From: an uncultured Flavobacteriales bacterium
GTDB taxonomy: Bacteria; Bacteroidota; Bacteroidia; Flavobacteriales; Crocinitomicaceae
DNA length: 16,058 bases
Assembly: GCA_946478775.1 (NCBI GenBank)
Contig: CAMLDR010000093.1
Span: forward strand, 1-16,058
Reading direction: 5' to 3'
The notes beneath the pieces are model-generated. The model saw only the letters and a program-made list of their open reading frames with translations. It did no database searches and was not told the origin of the DNA. This document shows positions 6,325 through 14,201 of the stretch, in pieces (within the stretch, counting starts at the first letter, position 1; every line of letters starts with the position of its first letter). The translations under genes were made by a program, and so were the position numbers.

Positions 6325-6711
6325 ATGAATATACTTTCCGGCATAGTTACAGCAATACCGATTTTTTTATTTGTTTCTCCAATAGCGGTGATCCTAAGAT
6401 CTAAGATTGTTTATTGGTCTCTGTTAGTAGCTTCTTTGTTGTTTCCATGGATCGCTTATCTGATTGTTCGAAATGGATTGGGAAGTTATGATGCTGCTTG
6501 GTTTATTACAACGGTAGGGTTGACTACTACATTACTGATGTATAAATTATTTGATCTACTTATTTTAAAAGTATTTGATCGTCATCTTTTTATTAGCTGG
6601 AATAATAATTATCCACCGCTTAATCAAGGATGGTTAGATATACCCTTGCAATTCATTTTAATTTTTTCTCCTGTGTTTTGGTTTTGGATAGGAAAAGCAA
6701 TCTTTAACTAG
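6325..6711 (+). CDS. Small membrane protein, function unknown
   Basis: I do not recognise this 128-residue protein. Four membrane helices are likely, near residues 4-24, 29-48, 58-80 and 106-126. A loop between the third and fourth helices holds the motif WNNNYPPLNQGWLDIP (about 91-106). The gene is visibly richer in A and T than its neighbours, which may mean separate ancestry or only relaxed selection. Its stop lies four bases from the stop of the convergent antiporter gene, so there is no room for a terminator between them and the two messages must overlap at their 3' ends. A plausible promoter precedes it. Confidence 0.65.
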   Translation: MNILSGIVTAIPIFLFVSPIAVILRSKIVYWSLLVASLLFPWIAYLIVRNGLGSYDAAWFITTVGLTTTLLMYKLFDLLILKVFDRHLFISWNNNYPPLNQGWLDIPLQFILIFSPVFWFWIGKAIFN

Positions 6712-6715
6712 TATC

Positions 6716-8896
6716 TTACTCTTCATTCTTCTTAAACATGCCACCCACTTCTTTGGACAAACGCTGAATGGTTTCAACACCTGCTGTAAGCGGGCTTCCG
6801 CTCATGTCGTCGTAAGTGGCATAGGACAGGTCTGAAGCACTTTGAGAAGGGTAGATGAAAATATGGTCCAGGTTTTTATTTTCCTTTTCCATCCGCTGAG
6901 GCAAAGAATCCATTCCCTGGAATGCAGAAACCGATCCCGGACGTGCGAAAATGGAAACCAATAAATGAGTTTCACCGAAAGCGGAGAGTTTTTCCACCAC
7001 ATCTTCCGGGGATTCGATGGGGAAATGGTACAGGTCCGCGCTGAATTTCCGGTAGGTCCTGTATGCTTTTACTTTTTCAAATGTTTCTCGGGTGCTGTAA
7101 ATATCCATGTCCAGGTTCAATTCTTTGGAGATGCGCATTACACGCTCCAGCCACTGATTGCATTCCTGTTCCAATTCGGCATAAACGGGGCAAACCACGG
7201 AAAGTTTCCGGTAAGCTGAAAAAGAATGATTGAAATGACAAAAGAAAACCGTTTTCTCGCAAACATTCAATAAATGGTCGCGGTCGTCGCCGATCAGTCT
7301 TTTGAACAGGTTGGATTTGGAGTTGTCGTTAATCAATACGATATCGGCCACCAATTCTTTTGAAACTCGTGCAATTCCACTCGATAAGTTATGATCAATC
7401 GTAGCCATGGCATGCACGTTAATTTCCCCGCTGTTGTAGTGCGTAATGAAATCATCGATGTGTTTCCGGGACCGGCGAATACGCATTTCCGCTTCTTCGT
7501 CATTCTCCAGTACACTGACCACCGAAATGGGATTCATAACCGTTCTGTCTGTGATTAGAACTGAAAAATCAAGCAGTGATTCATTCCCTCTCAATTCGTT
7601 GGCAGCAACCAAAACGTGCTGGCTCCGCATCGACGGACCTTCCAAAGGTTCGTTTTTGGTTTGGGAAATAAGCAATTTTTTTCCGGCATTTTCGGTTACG
7701 AAAGAAGCGGTCATACTGGTGATGAGGATCAGAATGACGGTTCCGTTAACGATTTCAATGTTCAGGATTCCCATTGTGTATCCTACATTGATAACTGCCA
7801 GGGTTGCTGCTGCGTGCGCTGTACTTAACCCAAAGATCACCTGTCGTTCCGGTCTGCTCATTTTGAAGATCAACTGAGTGATCAGGGCAGCCAGGAATTT
7901 GCTGAAAATGGCAAAAGTACTCAGGATCCCTGCAACGGCCCAAGCCCATGGTTCGTTTGCCAGAGCTTTGACATTGACGACCATTCCGATGGAGATCAGG
8001 AAGAACGGAATAAACAAGGCATTTCCGATAAACTCAATCCGGTTCATCAGGGTAGAAGAATGCGGGATCAATCGGTTCATAACCAATCCGGCAACGAATG
8101 CACCGATAATTCCTTCGATTCCGGCAACTTCTGCTAAGAACGCGGCGAAGAAGAGAATGGAAAGCACGTAAATGAACTGGGAAGATTTTTCGGATTCGAG
8201 TTTACTCAAAAACCAGCGCGAAATTTTGGGAACACCCCAAAACATAATCAAACTGAAGATCGATAATGTGATTCCCAGATGCACCAAAACACTGGTATTA
8301 ATGACTCCGTTATCCGATCCGGAAATAACGGCGAGAATGATCAAAACGGCTGTGTCTGTGAGGATTGTTCCTCCGATTGCAATGGCAACAGCTTCCATTT
8401 TCGAAATACCGAATTTGGAAACGATGGGGTAGGCCACCAGCGTATGTGTAGCGAACATACTGGCTGTTAACAAACTGGCCATTTCGCTCAATCCGAGCGC
8501 GTACCTGCAGGTCGGATAGCCCAAAAGAAGCGGAATGAAAAAGGTCAATGCTCCGAAAGTGAGTGATTTATTGCGGTAGCGTTTGAACTCCTGCATATCG
8601 AGTTCTAACCCGGCCATGAACATGATATAAAGCAAACCTATTTTTGCAAACATATTCACAAAGCCTGTTTTCATGTTGGCTTCCGAGATTAATTGGAAAC
8701 CATTCGGGCCAATAATCACTCCGGAAATAATCAAACCGATGAGGGCAGGAATTTTTACTTTTCTTAGGATAATAGGAGAAAAGAGAATGATTAAAAGCAG
8801 GATTGAAAAGGTGAGAATGGGGTTCTCCAAAGGCAGTTTGAACTCACCGATGAGGTTTTGGAATTCTTTGGAAAATTGTTCAAATAACCCGTTCAT
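6716..8896 (-). CDS. CPA2-family cation:proton antiporter with cytoplasmic C-terminal domain
   Basis: This 726-residue inner-membrane protein exchanges Na+ or K+ for H+. The Na+/H+ exchanger domain covers about residues 27-405. Typical motifs are PALIGLIISGVIIGPNG (50-66), FMAGLELD (93-100) and ASMFATHTLVAYPIV (145-159). The ion-site segment is GGTILTDTAVL, with T180-D181 where electrogenic antiporters carry DD; a single Asp is closer to the KefC/K+-type pattern. After the last helix, about 320 cytoplasmic residues look like two degenerate universal-stress-protein (USP-like) halves, as in many regulated members. I chose the ATG at 8896 because a -7 box (TACTTTTG, 8915-8922) lies just upstream; the longer TTG start at 8929 would be outside the transcript. 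It is unrelated in detail to the second antiporter at 10241-12544. Confidence 0.92.
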   Translation of the reverse strand: MNGLFEQFSKEFQNLIGEFKLPLENPILTFSILLLIILFSPIILRKVKIPALIGLIISGVIIGPNGFQLISEANMKTGFVNMFAKIGLLYIMFMAGLELDMQEFKRYRNKSLTFGALTFFIPLLLGYPTCRYALGLSEMASLLTASMFATHTLVAYPIVSKFGISKMEAVAIAIGGTILTDTAVLIILAVISGSDNGVINTSVLVHLGITLSIFSLIMFWGVPKISRWFLSKLESEKSSQFIYVLSILFFAAFLAEVAGIEGIIGAFVAGLVMNRLIPHSSTLMNRIEFIGNALFIPFFLISIGMVVNVKALANEPWAWAVAGILSTFAIFSKFLAALITQLIFKMSRPERQVIFGLSTAHAAATLAVINVGYTMGILNIEIVNGTVILILITSMTASFVTENAGKKLLISQTKNEPLEGPSMRSQHVLVAANELRGNESLLDFSVLITDRTVMNPISVVSVLENDEEAEMRIRRSRKHIDDFITHYNSGEINVHAMATIDHNLSSGIARVSKELVADIVLINDNSKSNLFKRLIGDDRDHLLNVCEKTVFFCHFNHSFSAYRKLSVVCPVYAELEQECNQWLERVMRISKELNLDMDIYSTRETFEKVKAYRTYRKFSADLYHFPIESPEDVVEKLSAFGETHLLVSIFARPGSVSAFQGMDSLPQRMEKENKNLDHIFIYPSQSASDLSYATYDDMSGSPLTAGVETIQRLSKEVGGMFKKNEE

Positions 8897-8914
8897 TAGT
8901 TGGAATATTTGCAA

Positions 8915-8922
8915 CAAAAGTA
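8915..8922 (-). promoter_or_regulatory. -7 box of the first antiporter gene
   Basis: The minus strand reads TACTTTTG, an exact TAnnTTTG match ending 18 bases before the ATG at 8896. It decides the start codon, because an alternative TTG at 8929 lies upstream of it. No TTG stands at the usual -33 distance. Confidence 0.5.
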
Positions 8923-9072
8923 ATCGCAATTTTCACGAAACCATGCGATTCTTTGGTTTGATATTAAAAAAGGTATCTTTTGAAAAATTACAGGATTTCA
9001 ATAGTCACTTTTGCTCAATACCGAAACACTTCTTATTTTTACAACCGGGAGATTCCAAAAAGGCCGATTTTA

Positions 9073-9102
9073 TTGCTTTAAACAGGATTGGCATTATTTT
9101 TG
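9073..9102 (+). promoter_or_regulatory. Promoter of the DUF4476 gene
   Basis: TTG (9073-9075), a 19-base spacer, then TATTTTTG (9095-9102) fit the Bacteroidota promoter at its usual spacing. It is the best match in the window. Transcription would start near 9110, about 23 bases before the ATG at 9133. Confidence 0.6.
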
Positions 9103-9132
9103 AAATGCTCAAAAAAAATTAAAATTATTACT

Positions 9133-10092
9133 ATGAAACAGTTGTTTACCTTTTTTATTTTAGTGTTTATTTCGTTGTCTTCTATCGGGCAACAAAATAC
9201 CAACCTGGTCTTCTTCTCAGAGCAGGGACAGCAATTTTACGTGATCCTGAATGGAATTCAGCAAAACGCGAGTCCTGAAACAAATGTGCGGGTTACCAAC
9301 CTGATCCAGCCTTATTACAAGGTAAAAGTGAAATTCACGGATGGAATCACTCCGGACATTGACAAGACGCTTAATTTCAACCCGGGAACGGAAACTACTT
9401 ATGCGATTCGCAGCTCCAACAAAGGAGAAATCGTTTTGCGCTGGATGAGCGAAGTTCCGATTGCGGAGGCTCCAAGACCTATAGGTGGTCAGAATGTAAT
9501 CGTTTATCACAGCACACCGTTAACAACTACCACTCAGACAACGGTAATTTCCAATACGACTACCAATCCGGGGAATTCTGAGCAAATGAATGTGGGGATC
9601 AATGTGAATGATCCGATGACCGGCGGTGCGAATATCAACATGAATATCAACGTGAATGAAACGGGAATGAATACACAGACACAAAGTACCACTACCACTT
9701 ATTCTTCAACTACGACTACGTCAGGAGGAGGGAATGTTGGAACCGTTCAAAACGGTTATGTAATGCCGGGTTATAACGGGAATGTGGGCTGCAACGGATA
9801 TCCAATGAGTGAGTCTCGTTTCAATGAAGTGGTTCAATCAATCGAAGCAAAATCTTTTGATGATTCTAAATTGACGATGGCGAAACAAGTGATCAATACC
9901 AATTGTATGACAAGCAGCCAGGTGAAACGTCTGATGTTGCTGTTCAGTTTTGAAGATACACGATTGGATTTGGCTAAGTATGCTTACGGTTATACACACG
10001 ATATCGGGAATTACTACCAGTTGAATGACGCCTTTACTTTTGAATCCAGTATTGAGGAATTGAATACATATACCAGTGGATTTAGAAGATAA
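9133..10092 (+). CDS. Secreted DUF4476 domain protein with Thr/Asn-rich linker
   Basis: This 319-residue exported protein starts with a signal peptide (about 1-20, ending SLSSIGQ). A beta-rich N-terminal region (about 22-115) with no family I can name includes NLVFFSEQGQQFYVILNG. Next is a low-complexity linker (about 124-215) rich in Thr, Ser, Asn and Gly, with Thr runs and repeated NVN/NMN motifs. The C-terminal DUF4476 domain (about 222-312) shows its usual features: SFDDSKLTMAKQVINTNC, QVKRLMLLFSFEDTRLDLAKYAY and FESSIEELNTY. Two cysteines, C220 and C258, may pair. The domain has no known function. The ATG at 9133 was chosen because it begins the signal peptide and follows a good promoter. 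A terminator follows the gene, so it is a single unit between two antiporter genes. Confidence 0.88.
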   Translation: MKQLFTFFILVFISLSSIGQQNTNLVFFSEQGQQFYVILNGIQQNASPETNVRVTNLIQPYYKVKVKFTDGITPDIDKTLNFNPGTETTYAIRSSNKGEIVLRWMSEVPIAEAPRPIGGQNVIVYHSTPLTTTTQTTVISNTTTNPGNSEQMNVGINVNDPMTGGANINMNINVNETGMNTQTQSTTTTYSSTTTTSGGGNVGTVQNGYVMPGYNGNVGCNGYPMSESRFNEVVQSIEAKSFDDSKLTMAKQVINTNCMTSSQVKRLMLLFSFEDTRLDLAKYAYGYTHDIGNYYQLNDAFTFESSIEELNTYTSGFRR

Positions 10093-10113
10093 GAATTACT
10101 GAAAGAAATTTAG

Positions 10114-10147
10114 AATCCCATTTGTCACTGACAGATGGGATTTTTTT
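10114..10147 (+). terminator. Intrinsic terminator after the DUF4476 gene
   Basis: The stem AATCCCATTTGT (10114-10125) pairs with ACAGATGGGATT (10131-10142), with one G-U pair and a five-base loop. A run of T residues overlaps and follows its 3' end. It starts 22 bases after the stop codon. Confidence 0.9.
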
Positions 10148-10192
10148 ATGAAGTAATTTGTTAGTTCTTCTAGTCCTACGAATAAGGATCAA

Positions 10193-10230
10193 AAAACGTA
10201 GGTACGCGATTAATCGCGTACCTACGTTTT
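10193..10230. repeat. Perfect 38-bp palindrome, REP-like, probable terminator of the second antiporter gene
   Basis: The half-site AAAACGTAGGTACGCGATT is followed by its exact reverse complement. It lies 10 bases beyond the stop of the minus-strand antiporter gene. On that strand it is followed by a T run (opposite 10191-10196), so it should act as a terminator. The plus-strand DUF4476 gene already has its own. It shares GTAGG-n-ACGCGAT-nn-ATCGCGT with the element at 97-118. Where they differ inside the arms, both arms change together. Confidence 0.85.
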
Positions 10231-10240
10231 GGATTAATAA

Positions 10241-12544
10241 TTACGGTTTTAGAATCAATACTGAAGGAGTATTGGTGAGCCACAGGCTTTGAGTCTCTAC
10301 TGCTTTTCTCCAGCTGTCGTGGCTGATCAACATCAAGTCCTGCTGCTGCATGAAGTCTTTGTCCAAACGCGGTTCTGTTTGCAGGGAAATGTGGTTCGGG
10401 GCAACCTGTTCGATCATGCGGATGGATTCTTTCAATTCAGGATGTGTTTTTACAATTCCGGAAGAATCGATGATCGTGACGCGCGCATTGCTGTGATGAA
10501 TTAACTTTTGAGCATAAACCAACAGGAAGCTGTCGTGAATGGAAAAGATGGGAAGGAAGACATTCTCGGCCTTTTCCAAGTGTTTATCGATCACAATTCC
10601 GACAGGCAATTTTGCGTTTTTGATCAATTGGCGGGTCCTTTCATCAAACACGGTGTTTTCAAACAAGGGCTCTTTACCGGTAATGGTTTCGTATAAGCGT
10701 TCCGGATTGATCAGTTTGGTGGTGAAGCCCAGAATTCTTCCCAAAAGTGACCCTTCAAAGACCGAGCTTCCGATTCCGATCAGCAATAAGTCGAAATTTC
10801 CTGCATTCGAAGTATCCGTGATCTCTTTGTCGATATCGACTGTTGGTTTGAACAGGGTTACCACCGACATATTTAGTTTTTGAGACTCTTCCGTAATGGG
10901 AGCAAAACTTTCCCGTTCGTATTCTTCGGCATTGAACTGGTTCAGATCGTTACTCAAAGAAACGTGCAAAGCAGTAACATTTGCGTTTTCAGGAGATTTC
11001 CGGATAAAGCTGTTGGCCAGTCTAAGCAAAGTCCTTCCTCTTTCCGGGCTTCCGAATGAGAGTAAGATGGAGTATTTTGTAGAAAGTGCACGGCTGTCCT
11101 GCATTTCTTCTTCGGTTTTCTTTTCCGGCATCCACCAGTTGATCAGATCCAGGAAGGGCCCGGTCATAAAGGTGGTAATGAGTGCCATGATCACGAGCAT
11201 CGCAAAGATTTCATCTGAGAGAACTCCCAGGTCGTAACCGATATTCAGAACGATCAATTCCATCAGACCACGTGTGTTCATCAGTGCACCGATGATCAAA
11301 CTGTCTCGCCACGATTGTCCTACAAATCTTGCTGCCAGTGACGAGCCTACAAATTTCCCGACTGTTGCCACTGCAATGATCAGTAAAGCAATTCCCCATA
11401 AATGCCAGTCATCCAGTAAACCGATTTTTGTTCGGAGCCCGGTGAAAACAAAGAATAACGGAAGAAACAATACCACGGAAACATCTTCTACTTTTTCAAT
11501 GAAGATGGTGCGGAAATTCATATTTGCCGGCATAATTACACCTGCAAGGAAAGCTCCGAACAATGCATGGATTCCAATGACTTCCGTTGCGAAAGCTGAA
11601 ATGATGAGCGTTATGAAGAAAATAGCCACCACGGGTTTACTCAGGCTTTCTTTGTTCGAATGCTTGTCTCCCAGGCGTTTTAAGAATGGCTGAACAATTT
11701 TCAACATCAGGAATACATAGGCAATCGCCATGAGAATGATATAGATTGCGCTTAAAACAGAACCGGCTTTTACGATGGCGATTACGGCAGCCAGGATACA
11801 CCAGGCGGTAATGTCATCTGCGGCTGCACAAGTAATCACAATATTTCCAAGCTTTGTTTTGCTTAATCCACGCTCCTGTACAATCCGCGCAAGAACGGGG
11901 AAAGCGGTAATACTCATGGAGATTCCTAAAAACAGGGCGAATGACAGGAAGTTGACATCTTTCGGTGCAAATTCGGTGTAAAGCAGGTAGGCCAAACCCA
12001 CTCCCAATGTGAACGGAAAAATAATACTGGCATGACTAATCACCACCGCATCATTTGCTTTGTTTTTCAGGGTTTTGAGTTCCAATTCCATTCCAACAAC
12101 GAACATGAACAGGATTAAGCCGATTTGACTTAAGAATTTCAGATTTTCCATGGTATGGTTATCCGGAAATAATTGGGGATCCGGGAAAACAAAGTGAGAA
12201 AATTCCGGGAAGTACATTCCGATAAAGGATGGTCCAAGGAAAATACCCGCTGCAATTTCTCCGATCACGGAAGGCTGACCAATTTTTTTGCAAAAAAATC
12301 CGAAAATGCGCGCTACAACTATAATCGTAACAATCTGAAGCAGCAGGATTGCTAGCGGATGCGTTAAATTGTGGTAGACCGTTTCAGTAAACTGCTGCCA
12401 GGTTGATGCGGTGACCTGCGGTTTGAATGCGGTGGTTATTTTTCCTGCTTCCAAAGACTTTCCCGAAAGGATGACCCCAAAAATCAAAGCGGCGAATCCA
12501 CCAATCGTTATAATGTAAAAAAGGAGATTTCTGAGATTGCGCAT
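10241..12544 (-). CDS. CPA2/CHX-like cation:proton antiporter with cytoplasmic C-terminal domain
   Basis: This 767-residue inner-membrane antiporter resembles the CHX/KefC branch of CPA2. An extra N-terminal helix (about 8-26) and a hydrophilic stretch of some 35 residues come before the exchanger domain (about 64-468). The motifs include GQPSVIGEIAAGIFLGPS (89-106), FVVGMELEL (148-156), SITAFPVLARI (211-221) and the ion-site AADDITAWCILA with D243-D244. K397 (GKFVG) and GALMNTRGLMELIVLNIG (419-436, with N423 and R425) are also typical. The C-terminal 290 residues look like a diverged USP-like regulatory region. The DD pair suggests a more electrogenic or Na+-type site than the TD of the first antiporter. 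The ATG at 12544 is supported by a TACTTTTG box at 12561-12568. A palindrome ends the transcript. Ion specificity cannot be read from sequence alone. Confidence 0.93.
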   Translation of the reverse strand: MRNLRNLLFYIITIGGFAALIFGVILSGKSLEAGKITTAFKPQVTASTWQQFTETVYHNLTHPLAILLLQIVTIIVVARIFGFFCKKIGQPSVIGEIAAGIFLGPSFIGMYFPEFSHFVFPDPQLFPDNHTMENLKFLSQIGLILFMFVVGMELELKTLKNKANDAVVISHASIIFPFTLGVGLAYLLYTEFAPKDVNFLSFALFLGISMSITAFPVLARIVQERGLSKTKLGNIVITCAAADDITAWCILAAVIAIVKAGSVLSAIYIILMAIAYVFLMLKIVQPFLKRLGDKHSNKESLSKPVVAIFFITLIISAFATEVIGIHALFGAFLAGVIMPANMNFRTIFIEKVEDVSVVLFLPLFFVFTGLRTKIGLLDDWHLWGIALLIIAVATVGKFVGSSLAARFVGQSWRDSLIIGALMNTRGLMELIVLNIGYDLGVLSDEIFAMLVIMALITTFMTGPFLDLINWWMPEKKTEEEMQDSRALSTKYSILLSFGSPERGRTLLRLANSFIRKSPENANVTALHVSLSNDLNQFNAEEYERESFAPITEESQKLNMSVVTLFKPTVDIDKEITDTSNAGNFDLLLIGIGSSVFEGSLLGRILGFTTKLINPERLYETITGKEPLFENTVFDERTRQLIKNAKLPVGIVIDKHLEKAENVFLPIFSIHDSFLLVYAQKLIHHSNARVTIIDSSGIVKTHPELKESIRMIEQVAPNHISLQTEPRLDKDFMQQQDLMLISHDSWRKAVETQSLWLTNTPSVLILKP

Positions 12545-12560
12545 AAATTGAAACTTTCAG

Positions 12561-12568
12561 CAAAAGTA
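12561..12568 (-). promoter_or_regulatory. -7 box of the second antiporter gene
   Basis: The minus strand reads TACTTTTG, an exact TAnnTTTG match ending 16 bases before the ATG at 12544. It is identical to the box of the first antiporter and of the Fur-like gene. No clear TTG is seen at -33. Confidence 0.5.
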
Positions 12569-12640
12569 AGCCGGCAGATAGTAAGGGAAATACGTTCTGT
12601 TTAGGAATGTACTGAAACGCGTTTTTATTGTACTAAATAC

Positions 12641-12726
12641 AGAATGAGAATGAGAAGGAGGAGAGAATCTCAAATCTGAATAAAGATGGAATGACACTTT
12701 TAAAACCTCATTCTCGCTCTCATTTT
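12641..12726. repeat. Imperfect inverted repeat after the LytTR regulator gene
   Basis: The arms 12641-12661 (purine-rich, AGAATGAGAATGAG...) and 12706-12726 (pyrimidine-rich) pair at 17 of 21 positions across a 44-base gap. It starts eight bases past the regulator's stop codon on the minus strand, so it would fold in the 3' end of that message. The rest of the 190-base interval holds only the antiporter promoter. Its layout resembles the element at 799-934. Confidence 0.55.
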
Positions 12727-12734
12727 CTCTCTTG

Positions 12735-13454
12735 TTATTGATTGAATGCTTCAATAAAGGATTTTCGGTAATTTTCGCTTAGGCTGAACTCGCGGTATTT
12801 TCCATCCTTGTTCCGGATTTTGCTTAAGACCACATCGCCCTGGTATCCCTGGATAAATGCTTTGGAAATCAATTCGGATTTGGAGATGCGGATGAATGTA
12901 ATGAGCTCGAGTTCCTGCAATAACTGATCGAAGGACTTATTTTTAACTACCAATTCATCGCCGTTTTCCAGAAGCATGGATTTGTCTCTTCTGTCGTAAG
13001 TATCTGTGGAGAAACTGACAATGGAAGACAGCTGGATGGTGAATTTTCCCTTGTTGGTATTCACGGTCCAGGTTGCCTGGTTTTTCGATTGTTCGATGCG
13101 AATCCGCACCTTTTCAATGGCGCGTTCCAATCGTTCGCGCTGCACGGGTTTTCTCAGGTAATCAATCGCTTCAATATCGAAAGCATCTGCTGCGTATTCG
13201 TTGTGAGCGGTTGTGAAAATGATGGGTGTGGCAGGTAGTTTTTCAGCAACTTCCAATCCGCTGAGGTTCGGCATTACGATATCTGAAATGCAGAAGTCGA
13301 ATGATATTTTTTCAATTTCTGATAAGAACAAGGCTGGATTATCGAAAGCTTTTACGACCTCGATATTTGGGATTCCTTCACACAAAGTTCTTAAATAACC
13401 CAGTGCGAGTAATTCGTCATCCAGTAAAACAACCCGCAGCAATTTATTATCCAT
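12735..13454 (-). CDS. LytTR-family response regulator, partner of the kinase at 13447-14175
   Basis: This 239-residue protein is a two-component transcription regulator. The receiver domain (about 5-118) has the acidic pair D12-D13, phospho-acceptor D58 (CISDIVMP), T81/T82 (IFTTAH) and K102 (YLRKPV), all the residues needed for phosphorylation. The C-terminal region (about 128-239) is a diverged LytTR DNA-binding domain. Its FIRISKSELISKAFI replaces the common RxHxSxxVN pattern, so its DNA site may differ from that of typical LytTR proteins. The start overlaps the stop of the kinase gene by eight bases, a strong sign of co-translation and pairing. It is the last gene of the cluster. Targets are unknown; the antiporter gene directly downstream is one candidate by position only. 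Confidence 0.92.
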   Translation of the reverse strand: MDNKLLRVVLLDDELLALGYLRTLCEGIPNIEVVKAFDNPALFLSEIEKISFDFCISDIVMPNLSGLEVAEKLPATPIIFTTAHNEYAADAFDIEAIDYLRKPVQRERLERAIEKVRIRIEQSKNQATWTVNTNKGKFTIQLSSIVSFSTDTYDRRDKSMLLENGDELVVKNKSFDQLLQELELITFIRISKSELISKAFIQGYQGDVVLSKIRNKDGKYREFSLSENYRKSFIEAFNQ

Positions 13455-14175
13455 TCAATTTCAGTTTGAGGCGTGCGTGGAAAACCGGCTTCTCATTTTT
13501 AAAGGTCAGTTCGTATGCATCCGGATAAGCGATCTGTAAACGTTCTTCCAGGTTCTTGATTCCCATGCCGCTGCGTTCTTTTTTGAGTGGAGTGGTTTCG
13601 GAAATGCGGTTGCTGACTTCCAGCACAAACTCATTGTTCGCAATTTCCAGGTGGATGGAGATGAAGGATTCGCTTTTTTGGAAGTCGGTGTGTTTGAACG
13701 CGTTTTCAATTAAATCGACCGTAATAAGCGGCAGGATTTTCAGGCTGCTGATCTTCTCGTCCTTTAAATTGATCGTGTTTCGAATGCGCAGGTCAAACAG
13801 CGGGCTTAATTTCAGGCGGTTGATCTCAATGAAATTGGCTGCGAAATCCATTTCTTCCTGTAAACTTACCAGTGGCTGATCGCTTTCATAGAGGATATAA
13901 TCCAATACTCCGGAAAGCTTGTCCATGGAATAATAGGTCTGATAAGCATGTGACTGGATGGAATTCAATGCGTTCTTAAACAGGTGCGGATTTAATTTGT
14001 ACCGAATGGAACTCAATTCACTGGAATGAACGAGGGCATTCAATTCGTGATTTCTCGATGAAAGTTCGCTGCTGTTCTTTCTCGCTTCTTTGAGTTTTAG
14101 AACCAGCATTCTACAGTACACCAAAAGTGCCAGGAACAAAACCGAAAGGACAAAAAGTGCTATTGAGACCATCAT
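13447..14175 (-). CDS. LytS-type (His_kinase family) sensor with atypical motifs
   Basis: This 242-residue membrane-bound kinase has one N-terminal helix (about 4-24), a coiled-coil stretch (about 25-56) and no sensor domain. The His_kinase region follows. Its phospho-acceptor motif is LNPHLFKNALNSI with H64, not the common NPHFLFN. The N-box LIENAFKH (155-162) is intact. The G1 motif, usually DNGxG, reads VSNRIS (187-192) and so lacks both the Asp and the Gly. The later glycine motif SGMGIKNLEERL (202-213) is present. I recall similar variants in other Bacteroidota kinases, so this may be a subfamily trait rather than decay. It overlaps the regulator by eight bases and starts 26 bases after the second LytTR gene. 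With so short an outside portion, it may sense the membrane or a partner protein. Two ATG codons stand in tandem at the start. Confidence 0.88.
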   Translation of the reverse strand: MMVSIALFVLSVLFLALLVYCRMLVLKLKEARKNSSELSSRNHELNALVHSSELSSIRYKLNPHLFKNALNSIQSHAYQTYYSMDKLSGVLDYILYESDQPLVSLQEEMDFAANFIEINRLKLSPLFDLRIRNTINLKDEKISSLKILPLITVDLIENAFKHTDFQKSESFISIHLEIANNEFVLEVSNRISETTPLKKERSGMGIKNLEERLQIAYPDAYELTFKNEKPVFHARLKLKLNG

Positions 14176-14201
14176 TGCAGATCGAAGATAGGGATTTGAA
14201 T

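Noticed and set aside
8897..8929. TTG start that would lengthen the first antiporter by 11 residues
   Set aside because: It lies upstream of the TACTTTTG promoter box at 8915-8922, so it would not be in the transcript.
9625..9720. Repetitive stretch in the DUF4476 gene as a possible repeat array
   Set aside because: The repetition comes from low-complexity Thr/Asn codons in a linker, with no regular unit or spacer.
12557..12754. Open frame of 65 codons in the space between the second antiporter and the LytTR regulator
   Set aside because: It is low complexity, follows the inverted-repeat sequence and overlaps the real regulator gene and the antiporter promoter.
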